Part shown: in pieces, positions 1 through 4,772 of the stretch
Layout of the letters: each line of letters opens with the position of its first letter
Numbering within the stretch: the first letter of the stretch is position 1
The notes under the pieces: model-generated
Told to the model about the DNA's origin: nothing
Seen by the model: only the letters and a program-made list of their open reading frames with translations
Database searches by the model: none
Position numbers and translations under genes: made by a program
NCBI GenBank assembly: GCA_020741375.1
Contig: DYZF01000195.1
Location: 1-6,487, forward strand
DNA from: Tessaracoccus flavescens
GTDB lineage: Bacteria; Actinomycetota; Actinomycetes; Propionibacteriales; Propionibacteriaceae
DNA: 6,487 nt
Direction of reading: 5' to 3'

Positions 1-134
1 TCGATCCTGGCCATGTTCACGTTCGGCGTCGGGATCGACGAGCCAAGTCGGAACACGGCGACGATGCCCAACGTGAAGAGGAGCTTCTTGCGAAGGTCCG
101 GTGTCTTCAACGCGTTAGCGAGAGCGGAGAGCAT
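1..134 (-). CDS. secY: Protein translocase subunit SecY, N-terminal part only
   Basis: SecY is the membrane channel of the Sec translocase, through which unfolded proteins are exported or inserted into the cytoplasmic membrane. Only the first 44 codons are inside the window; the gene runs off the left edge. The visible residues contain the family's typical amino end: a short amphipathic stretch, the TPDLRKK motif at about residues 11-17, the start of the first membrane helix (LLFTLGIVAVFRLGSSIP, about 18-35) and the conserved IPTPNV. The ATG at 134 is well supported because an in-frame TAG lies three codons upstream (143-141). The ribosome binding site is weak, with only GAAAG-like bases upstream. 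The gene follows rplO in the usual spc order, but a hairpin and a 180-base spacer separate them, so it may have its own promoter. Confidence 0.95.
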   Translation of the reverse strand, partial: MLSALANALKTPDLRKKLLFTLGIVAVFRLGSSIPTPNVNMARI

Positions 135-158
135 CCAAGACTACTTTCGACTAGTGAC

Positions 159-187
159 ATGACACGGCGACGTGCGAGGCACGGCAA
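159..187 (-). promoter_or_regulatory. Candidate secY promoter
   Basis: On the minus strand TTGCCG (187-182) is followed after 17 bases by TGTCAT (164-159). Each matches four of six sigma-70-type consensus positions, and the pair lies about 25 bases before the secY start codon. A second candidate in the same spacer is TTGGTG (222-217), 16 bases, then TAGGCT (200-195), which fits the actinobacterial TAnnnT -10 pattern. These are matches by eye only. The location between a likely terminator and secY makes a promoter reasonable, but which candidate works, if either, cannot be told from sequence. Confidence 0.3.
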
Positions 188-267
188 CCACCGCAGCCTA
201 CCAAGCACTCCCCCACCACCAAAACTCCCCTCCCAGTCTCAATGAGCGCCGGACGGGCGGGCATGCG

Positions 268-298
268 AAAGGGTGGGCCCGGAGAATCGGGCCCACCC
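268..298 (-). terminator. Intrinsic terminator-like hairpin after rplO
   Basis: A perfect 11-base-pair stem (271-281 with 288-298, ten of the eleven pairs G-C) encloses a six-base loop. On the minus strand it is followed by only three T residues (270-268) and then C. It begins 17 bases after the rplO stop codon. The stem is strong but the U tract is short, a form seen at actinobacterial terminators. It would end or attenuate transcription of the spc operon before secY. A role as an mRNA 3'-end stabiliser is the alternative. Confidence 0.7.
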
Positions 299-314
299 CT
301 TCAGATCTTGCTGA

Positions 315-755
315 TCAGATCGCGTTGGCGGAACCGCCAGCGGCCTCCAGCTTCTCCTTTGCGGAGTTGGAGAACGCGTTGGCGCTCACCTTCAGCGCGA
401 CGGACACGTCACCGGTGCCGAGCACCTTGACGAGCGAACCGTCACGCACGGCGCCGGCCTCCACGAGGTCGGCGACGGTGACGTCGCCACCCTTCGGGAA
501 GAGCTCGGCGATGCGACCGACATTGACGACCTGGTATTCCACCCGGAACGGGTTCTTGAAGCCCTTGAGCTTCGGCAGGCGCATGTGGATCGGCATCTGG
601 CCGCCCTCGAAGTTCTGAGGAACGTTCTTGCGCGCGCCGGTGCCCTTGGTACCGCGACCCGCGGTCTTACCCTTCGAACCCTCACCACGGCCGACACGAG
701 TCTTCTCGGTCTTGGCGCCGGGAGCGGGACGCAGATGGTGCAGTTTGAGCGACAT
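315..755 (-). CDS. rplO: 50S ribosomal protein L15 (uL15)
   Basis: L15 is a late-assembling protein of the large ribosomal subunit whose extended, basic N-terminal half reaches into 23S rRNA. The 146-residue product has the expected glycine- and lysine-rich N-terminal part ([17 protein letters not shown], about residues 20-40) and the C-terminal signature region [19 protein letters not shown] ending in KLEAAGG. The length is normal for the family. A longer reading from GTG at 761 is open, but the GAGGTGA ribosome binding site (769-763) lies only about one base from that GTG and seven bases from the ATG at 755, so ATG 755 is the likely start. Only two bases separate it from the rpmD stop. It is the last gene before the hairpin at 271-298. 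Confidence 0.97.
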   Translation of the reverse strand: MSLKLHHLRPAPGAKTEKTRVGRGEGSKGKTAGRGTKGTGARKNVPQNFEGGQMPIHMRLPKLKGFKNPFRVEYQVVNVGRIAELFPKGGDVTVADLVEAGAVRDGSLVKVLGTGDVSVALKVSANAFSNSAKEKLEAAGGSANAI

Positions 756-757
756 GG

Positions 758-940
758 TCACTTCACCTCTTCCACGGTAACGAGGTGGGCAACCGTGCGG
801 ATCATGCCACGGACCTCGGGACGGTCCTCGCGCGTCACGGTGTCACCGATCCGCTTGAGGCCGAGGGTACGCAGCGTGTCACGCTGGTACTGCTTGCCGC
901 CCACCCCAGACTTTGACTGGGTGATCTTGAGCTCTGCCAT
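758..940 (-). CDS. rpmD: 50S ribosomal protein L30 (uL30)
   Basis: L30 is a small protein of the large subunit. The 60-residue product covers the whole family domain: [15 protein letters not shown] at the amino end, then the conserved central stretch [16 protein letters not shown] and the C-terminal [17 protein letters not shown]. Its ATG overlaps the rpsE stop by one base (TAATG at 942-938), which suggests translational coupling. The ribosome binding site GAGGTGG lies inside the last codons of rpsE. Length and sequence are ordinary for an actinobacterium. Confidence 0.97.
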   Translation of the reverse strand: MAELKITQSKSGVGGKQYQRDTLRTLGLKRIGDTVTREDRPEVRGMIRTVAHLVTVEEVK

Positions 941-1539
941 TACTTGGCCACCTCTTCCTTTGCTGCGCGCAGCAGGGCGGCGGGGGCCACGTCTTCGACG
1001 GGCAGACCGCGACGCTGAGCGACAGCCTCGGGGGTCTCGAGCTGCTTGAGCGCGTCAACGGTGGCGTGCACCACGTTGATGGCGTTCGAGGAACCGAGCG
1101 ACTTCGACAGGACGTCGTGGACGCCGGCGCACTCGAGCACCGCACGCGCGGAGCCGCCTGCGATGACACCGGTACCGGGCGAAGCCGGACGCAGCAGCAC
1201 GACGCCGCCGGCCTTCTCACCTTCGACCGAGTGCGGGATGGTGCGCTGGATCAGCGGAACGCGGAAGAAGTGCTTCTTGGCCTCTTCAACGCCCTTGGCG
1301 ATGGCGGCCGGCACCTCCTTCGCCTTGCCGTAGCCGATGCCGACCATACCCTCGCCGTCGCCGACGACGACCAGCGCGGTGAAGCTGAAGCGACGACCAC
1401 CCTGGACGACCTTGGCGACGCGGTTGATGCTCACCACGCGCTCGAGGTACTTGCTTTCTTCCTTCTGAGCCTGGCCACGACGATCGTCACGGCCACGACG
1501 CTCACCCGCGCCGGAACGGCGCTGCTGGGTTTCACTCAT
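940..1539 (-). CDS. rpsE: 30S ribosomal protein S5 (uS5)
   Basis: S5 lies near the mRNA entry side of the small subunit and contributes to decoding accuracy. The 199-residue product has an arginine-rich, low-complexity N-terminal extension (about residues 5-28), common in actinobacterial S5. The double-stranded-RNA-binding-like N domain follows (about 33-95; motif [17 protein letters not shown], then [14 protein letters not shown]). The C-terminal domain (about 105-180) carries [13 protein letters not shown] and AINVVHAT. Residue 46, in the loop homologous to the E. coli spectinomycin-site loop, is glutamine (codon 1404-1402), where E. coli and, as I recall, Mycobacterium have lysine. The ribosome binding site AAAGGAA lies about six bases before ATG 1539. 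The gap to rplR is 20 bases. Confidence 0.98.
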   Translation of the reverse strand: MSETQQRRSGAGERRGRDDRRGQAQKEESKYLERVVSINRVAKVVQGGRRFSFTALVVVGDGEGMVGIGYGKAKEVPAAIAKGVEEAKKHFFRVPLIQRTIPHSVEGEKAGGVVLLRPASPGTGVIAGGSARAVLECAGVHDVLSKSLGSSNAINVVHATVDALKQLETPEAVAQRRGLPVEDVAPAALLRAAKEEVAK

Positions 1540-1559
1540 CGTGAATTCCTTTCGTCGTG

Positions 1560-1943
1560 TTAGAAGCCGAGCCCGGCCTCGCGGGCGGCGTCGGCCAGGG
1601 CCGCGATCCGCCCGTGGTACTTGTTACCTGCACGGTCGAAGACGACCTGCTCGACACCGGCGGCCTTGGCACGCTCGGCGATCATGGAACCGACCTTGCG
1701 GGCCTTCTCCGACTTGTCTCCGTCGGCCGAACGCAGGTCGGCCTCCATCGTCGAGGCGGAGGCGAGCGTCTTGCCCTGCTTGTCGTCGATCACCTGAACG
1801 AACAGGTGCCGCGACGAGCGGGTCACGACAAGGCGGGGACGGTCGGCCGAGCCGTTGATCTTCTTGCGTGCACGCAGCTGACGACGTGCGCGTGAAGCGG
1901 TCTTCGGAGCAAGCGACTTGGTGTGCTTGATCGAGATGGCCAT
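1560..1943 (-). CDS. rplR: 50S ribosomal protein L18 (uL18)
   Basis: L18 binds 5S rRNA and, with L5, attaches the 5S particle to the large subunit. The 127-residue product has the basic N-terminal tail ([21 protein letters not shown], about residues 18-38 in outline), the core strand [10 protein letters not shown] and the C-terminal [20 protein letters not shown] typical of the family. The length is slightly above the E. coli form and usual for actinobacteria. The start ATG at 1943 overlaps the rplF stop by one base (TAATG), so re-initiation after L6 translation is likely. The ribosome binding site within the end of rplF is weak. Confidence 0.97.
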   Translation of the reverse strand: MAISIKHTKSLAPKTASRARRQLRARKKINGSADRPRLVVTRSSRHLFVQVIDDKQGKTLASASTMEADLRSADGDKSEKARKVGSMIAERAKAAGVEQVVFDRAGNKYHGRIAALADAAREAGLGF

Positions 1944-2485
1944 TACTTACCAGCCTTTCCAGCCTTGCGGCGGACGTGCTCGCCCGCGTAGCGGACGCCC
2001 TTGCCCTTGTACGGCTCGGGCTTGCGAATCTTGCGGATGTTGGCCGCGGTCTCGCCGACAAGCTGCTTGTCGATGCCCTTGACCGAGAAACGGGTGGGGG
2101 TCTCGACAATGAACTCGATGCCCTCAGGCGCGTCCACGATCACCGGGTGCGAGAAGCCGAGCGCGAACTCGAGCTGCTTCGGACCCTTGGAGATCACGCG
2201 GTAACCGACGCCGACGATCTCGAGCTTCTTCTCGTAGCCCTCGGTGACGCCGAGCATCATGTTGTTGACAAGGGTGCGGGTCAGGCCGTGCAGCGAACGC
2301 GACTCGCGCTCGTCGTTCGGGCGCGAAACCTGCAGCTGGCCGTCTTCGCCCTTGGCGATGGTGATCGGCTCGGCGACGGTGAGCGTCAGGGTGCCCTTCG
2401 GGCCCTTGACGTCGACCTTCTGGCCGTCGAGCTTGACGTCCACACCGGACGGAATGGCGATGGGGAGCCTGCCAATTCGTGACAT
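1943..2485 (-). CDS. rplF: 50S ribosomal protein L6 (uL6)
   Basis: L6 sits near the factor-binding site of the large subunit, close to the sarcin-ricin loop. The 180-residue product has the two tandem L6 folds expected. The first starts with [14 protein letters not shown] and carries KGPKGTL (about 28-34). The second, from about residue 85, contains VGVGYR and ends with the family signature [14 protein letters not shown] (about 154-167). A basic lysine-rich tail follows. A good ribosome binding site, AAGGAG at 2500-2495, lies nine bases before ATG 2485. The gap from the rpsH stop is 27 bases. Confidence 0.98.
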   Translation of the reverse strand: MSRIGRLPIAIPSGVDVKLDGQKVDVKGPKGTLTLTVAEPITIAKGEDGQLQVSRPNDERESRSLHGLTRTLVNNMMLGVTEGYEKKLEIVGVGYRVISKGPKQLEFALGFSHPVIVDAPEGIEFIVETPTRFSVKGIDKQLVGETAANIRKIRKPEPYKGKGVRYAGEHVRRKAGKAGK

Positions 2486-2512
2486 TTTGTGTTTCTCCTT
2501 ACCTTCGCCGGA

Positions 2513-2917
2513 TCACCAGACGTAGGCGAGCACTTCGCCGCCCACGGACTTGGACTTGGCGTCGCGGTCGGTCAGCAGACCGTGCGACGTCGAGATGATC
2601 GCGATGCCGAGGCCGTTGAGCACCTTGGGGAGCTCGTTGGACTTCGCGTAGACGCGAAGGCCCGGCTTGCTGATGCGGCGGATGCCGACGATCGAGCGCT
2701 CGCGCGACTCGCCGTACTTGAGCGTCAGCTTCAGAACCTTGCCGACCTGACCCTCGACCTCGGTGAGCTCGTAGTCGGCGATGTAGCCGTTGGCCTTGAG
2801 GATCTCGGCGATACCGACCTTGATCTTCGATGACGGCATGGACGTGGAATCCAGGAACGCCTGGTTGGCGTTGCGCACACGCGTGAGCATGTCTGCGATC
2901 GGATCAGTCATCGTCAT
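2513..2917 (-). CDS. rpsH: 30S ribosomal protein S8 (uS8)
   Basis: S8 binds helix 21 of 16S rRNA early in assembly of the small subunit. In E. coli it also represses its own spc operon by binding mRNA near the rplE start; whether that happens here is unknown. The 134-residue product has the N-terminal [14 protein letters not shown] and the C-terminal signature [20 protein letters not shown] (about residues 101-120), ending with GGEVLAYVW. Two nearby ATGs are possible (2917 and 2911). AGAGG about nine bases upstream favours 2917, which gives the MTMTDP start usual in actinobacteria. The 75-base gap after rpsZ is the longest in the operon and holds a stem-loop. Confidence 0.97.
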   Translation of the reverse strand: MTMTDPIADMLTRVRNANQAFLDSTSMPSSKIKVGIAEILKANGYIADYELTEVEGQVGKVLKLTLKYGESRERSIVGIRRISKPGLRVYAKSNELPKVLNGLGIAIISTSHGLLTDRDAKSKSVGGEVLAYVW

Positions 2918-2937
2918 GACTTGTTGCCTCTTTTCTT

Positions 2938-2967
2938 ACACCGGTTTCCGGAACCCGGACCTGGTGT
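2938..2967 (-). other. Imperfect stem-loop between rpsZ and rpsH
   Basis: Outer arms ACACC (2938-2942) and GGTGT (2963-2967), a GG/CC step (2943-2944 with 2960-2961) and inner arms TCCGG (2947-2951) and CCGGA (2955-2959) form 12 pairs around a three-base loop, with a two-base and a one-base bulge. On the minus strand it is followed by an A-rich stretch, not a U tract, so it does not look like a terminator. It ends about 20 bases before the rpsH start codon. Its function is unknown: an RNA processing site or protein-binding element is possible. Confidence 0.4.
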
Positions 2968-2992
2968 CAGTTGAATGGAATGTGGGGTCGGG

Positions 2993-3178
2993 TCACCAGG
3001 ACGACTTGGTCACACCGGGGAGTTCCCCAGCGTGGGCCATGTCGCGCAGGCAGATGCGGCACAGACCGAACTTGCGGTAGACCGAGTGGGGTCGACCGCA
3101 CTTCTGGCAGCGCGTGTAGGCGCGCACACCGAACTTCGGCTTGCGGGACTGCTTGACCTTGAGTGCTGTCTTAGCCAT
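2993..3178 (-). CDS. rpsZ: 30S ribosomal protein S14, zinc-binding type Z (uS14)
   Basis: S14 helps assemble the head of the small subunit. This 61-residue product is the short zinc-ribbon form: CxxC at residues 24 and 27 (TRCQKCGR) and CxxC at 40 and 43 (LCRICLR) make a complete four-cysteine site. The carboxy end [11 protein letters not shown] is the usual one. Many actinobacteria keep this copy in the spc operon and a second, cysteine-free S14 elsewhere, used when zinc is scarce; the second copy cannot be checked here. The ATG at 3178 follows the rplE stop by 12 bases, with GAGG about ten bases upstream. The gene is sometimes named rpsN or rpsN1. Confidence 0.97.
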   Translation of the reverse strand: MAKTALKVKQSRKPKFGVRAYTRCQKCGRPHSVYRKFGLCRICLRDMAHAGELPGVTKSSW

Positions 3179-3190
3179 GGACTAATCGCC

Positions 3191-3817
3191 TCACTTCTTC
3201 TTCTTGGCGTAGTAAGCGGGGCCGCGCTTGGCCTTCTGCTTCTTCGGGTCGTCGACAGCCTTGAAGGGGAAGCCGAGGTGCTTGAGCAGCGCGCGACCCT
3301 CCTCGTCGTTGTCGGCGGAGGTGACGAACGTGATGTCCATGCCGCGCACGCGGTCGATCTTGTCCTGATCGATCTCGAGGAACATGACCTGCTCGGACAG
3401 ACCGAAGGTGTAGTTGCCGTTGCCGTCGAACTGGCGGCCGTTGAGGCCACGGAAGTCGCGGATACGCGGCAGCGCCAGCGTCAGGAGACGGTCGGCGAAC
3501 TCCCACATGCGATCGCCACGCAGCGTGACGTGGCAGCCGATGGGCTGGCCCTCACGCAGCTTGAACTGTGCGATCGACTTGCGGGCCTTCGTGACCGACG
3601 GCTTCTGGCCGGTGATCGCGGTGAGGTCCTTGATCGCGCCCTCGATGATCTTCGAGTCGCGCGCAGCCTCGCCGACACCCATGTTGACCACGATCTTGGT
3701 GAGACCGGGGATCTGCATGACGTTGTCGTAGCTGAACTCTTCCTGCAGGGCAGGAACGATCGTCTCGCGGTACTTGGACTTGAGACGGGGCATCGTGGTG
3801 GTCGAGGTCTCGCTCAT
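3191..3817 (-). CDS. rplE: 50S ribosomal protein L5 (uL5)
   Basis: L5 binds 5S rRNA in the central protuberance of the large subunit and contacts the P-site tRNA. The 208-residue product is longer than the 179-residue E. coli protein because of a serine/threonine-rich N-terminal extension (MSETSTTT) and a lysine-rich carboxy tail. Core motifs are present: [16 protein letters not shown] (about 36-52), [16 protein letters not shown] (about 86-101) and [20 protein letters not shown] (about 120-139). ATG 3817 overlaps the rplX stop by one base (TGATG) and has GAGGAG about five bases upstream inside rplX. A start at Met9 is possible but has no better ribosome binding site. Confidence 0.97.
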   Translation of the reverse strand: MSETSTTTMPRLKSKYRETIVPALQEEFSYDNVMQIPGLTKIVVNMGVGEAARDSKIIEGAIKDLTAITGQKPSVTKARKSIAQFKLREGQPIGCHVTLRGDRMWEFADRLLTLALPRIRDFRGLNGRQFDGNGNYTFGLSEQVMFLEIDQDKIDRVRGMDITFVTSADNDEEGRALLKHLGFPFKAVDDPKKQKAKRGPAYYAKKKK

Positions 3818-4188
3818 CAGATCTCCTCACCGGTCTTGCGGGCGATGCGCACGGAGCGCTCGGCCTTGTACTCGGAACCGTCGGGACGACGCTTGGTCAC
3901 CTCGACGCGCTTGTAGCCGACGCGGGTGGGAACTTCCTTGCCGTCGACCTTGACCACCAGCGAGACGTTGCTCACGTGGATGGGGGCCTCGACGTTGATG
4001 ATCCCGCCCTCGACCTTGCGGCCGGTGGCGGTCTGCGACTCGCGGCGGTGCTTCTTGACCAGGTTCACGCCCTGGACGGTGACACGCTCGTTGGCGGGGT
4101 CAACGGAGATGACCTCTCCGGTCACACCCTTGTCCTTGCCCGAGATGACCAGAACGCGGTCACCCTTCTTGATGTTGAGGCCTGCCAT
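3817..4188 (-). CDS. rplX: 50S ribosomal protein L24 (uL24)
   Basis: L24 binds the 5' end of 23S rRNA and is one of the first proteins in assembly of the large subunit. The 123-residue product has an N-terminal KOW domain (about residues 5-35: [20 protein letters not shown]) and the family stretch [15 protein letters not shown], then [18 protein letters not shown] (about 61-78). It is longer than the roughly 104-residue E. coli form, the extra length being a charged carboxy tail rich in R, K and E, as in other actinobacteria. The start is fixed by an excellent ribosome binding site at 4202-4193. One base separates it from the rplN stop. Confidence 0.97.
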   Translation of the reverse strand: MAGLNIKKGDRVLVISGKDKGVTGEVISVDPANERVTVQGVNLVKKHRRESQTATGRKVEGGIINVEAPIHVSNVSLVVKVDGKEVPTRVGYKRVEVTKRRPDGSEYKAERSVRIARKTGEEI

Positions 4189-4189
4189 G

Positions 4190-4558
4190 TCAGATCACCT
4201 CCGGTGCGAGCGAGACGATGCGCATGAAGCGCTTCTCGCGGAGCTCACGGGCGACGGGGCCGAAGATGCGGGTGCCGCGGGGCTCCCCGTCGCTCTTCAG
4301 GATGACAGCCGCGTTCTCGTCGAACTTGATGTAGGAACCGTCGGCGCGGCGACGCTCCTTCTTGGTGCGGACGACGACGGCCTTGACCACATCGCCCTTC
4401 TTCACGTTGCCGCCAGGGATGGCATCCTTGACGGTGGCGACAATGGTGTCACCGAGGTAGGCATAGCGACGCTTGGATCCACCGAGAACACGGATGCAGA
4501 GGATTTCCTTCGCACCAGTGTTGTCGGCGACCTTAAGCCGCGACTCCTGCTGGATCAT
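4190..4558 (-). CDS. rplN: 50S ribosomal protein L14 (uL14)
   Basis: L14 sits on the intersubunit face of the large subunit and forms a bridge to 16S rRNA; it is also the docking site of the silencing factor RsfS. The 122-residue product is exactly the usual length and starts with the standard [18 protein letters not shown]. The central signature is complete: [20 protein letters not shown], then [15 protein letters not shown] (about residues 73-87). The end [18 protein letters not shown] is typical. The reading frame stays open for 52 codons upstream, but ATG 4558 is chosen because homology begins there and AAGGAG (4569-4564) lies five bases before it. It is the first gene of the operon, 214 bases after the permease gene. 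Confidence 0.98.
   Translation of the reverse strand: MIQQESRLKVADNTGAKEILCIRVLGGSKRRYAYLGDTIVATVKDAIPGGNVKKGDVVKAVVVRTKKERRRADGSYIKFDENAAVILKSDGEPRGTRIFGPVARELREKRFMRIVSLAPEVI
4193..4202 (-). promoter_or_regulatory. Near-complete Shine-Dalgarno of rplX inside rplN
   Basis: On the minus strand the sequence GGAGGTGATC is complementary over ten bases to the conserved 3' end of 16S rRNA, ten bases before the rplX ATG. It lies wholly within the coding end of rplN, where it encodes most of the final Pro-Glu-Val-Ile. It fixes the rplX start and is much longer than the other ribosome binding sites in this operon. Confidence 0.85.
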
Positions 4559-4624
4559 TACTTCTCCTTGCTCCACCGGTTCCGATGAAAGGCCTTGTGG
4601 AACTAGAAACGAACCTCCTGGATT

Positions 4625-4661
4625 TTGCCAGAAGGCAACCCCCAGCTCGAGGGAGAGGGGG
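4625..4661 (-). other. Leader stem-loops upstream of rplN
   Basis: Two neighbouring hairpins can form in the region before rplN. One has a five-base-pair G-C stem (4657-4661 with 4639-4643) and a 13-base loop containing the palindrome CTCGAG. The other has a five-base-pair stem TTGCC/GGCAA (4638-4634 with 4629-4625) and a four-base loop. Neither is followed by a U tract on the minus strand. They are listed as possible mRNA leader structure only. Confidence 0.3.
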
Positions 4662-4682
4662 CCACGGTCGTCGTCCGGGAAA

Positions 4683-4706
4683 GGTCCCCCCGAAGGGGCA
4701 CAGACC
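4683..4706 (-). terminator. UUCG-loop hairpin after the permease gene: weak terminator or leader element
   Basis: On the minus strand CCCC (4698-4695), TTCG loop (4694-4691) and GGGG (4690-4687) form a stem capped by the very stable C(UUCG)G tetraloop. It is extended by GGTC (4706-4703) pairing with GACC (4686-4683) across a four-base bulge. The sequence TTTCCC follows. It lies 67-90 bases after the permease stop. It may be a weak terminator of the permease transcript, or, if the promoter candidate at 4722-4750 is real, a hairpin near the 5' end of the spc transcript. The sequence does not decide between these. Confidence 0.45.
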
Positions 4707-4721
4707 CAAGACAACTTGGAC

Positions 4722-4750
4722 AGTCTATCCCACGGGACCTGAGCGGGAAA
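4722..4750 (-). promoter_or_regulatory. Candidate spc operon promoter
   Basis: TAGACT at 4727-4722 on the minus strand matches the actinobacterial TAnnnT -10 pattern well. The base positions 17 upstream (TTTCCC, 4750-4745) are a poor -35 element. Transcription from it would begin near 4715 and give a leader of about 155 bases before rplN. The spacer should contain a promoter, since an unrelated gene precedes the operon, but this particular match is only suggestive. Confidence 0.3.
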
Positions 4751-4772
4751 ATCGCGGTGACAGGCGTCGGCG

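Noticed and set aside
756..761. GTG at 761 as the rplO start
   Set aside because: The ribosome binding site is almost adjacent to it but properly spaced for ATG 755.
1976..2482. A 168-codon plus-strand open frame opposite rplF
   Set aside because: It is a leucine-, aspartate- and arginine-rich mirror of rplF with no signal of its own.
2925..2967. The rpsZ-rpsH stem-loop as an intrinsic terminator
   Set aside because: On the coding strand an A-rich run follows rather than a U tract, and essential operon genes lie downstream.
2975..3916. A 313-codon plus-strand open frame opposite rpsZ, rplE and rplX
   Set aside because: It is antisense to three unmistakable ribosomal protein genes, has no family resemblance, and is explained by the GC-rich third positions of the real genes.
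4600..4665. A 20-codon upstream open frame (GTG to TAG) in the rplN leader
   Set aside because: It has no ribosome binding site and no recognisable peptide; such a short frame is expected by chance in GC-rich sequence.
4559..4714. An N-terminal extension of L14 by 52 codons
   Set aside because: L14 homology and standard length begin at ATG 4558, which has its own AAGGAG site; the extension is translated spacer sequence.
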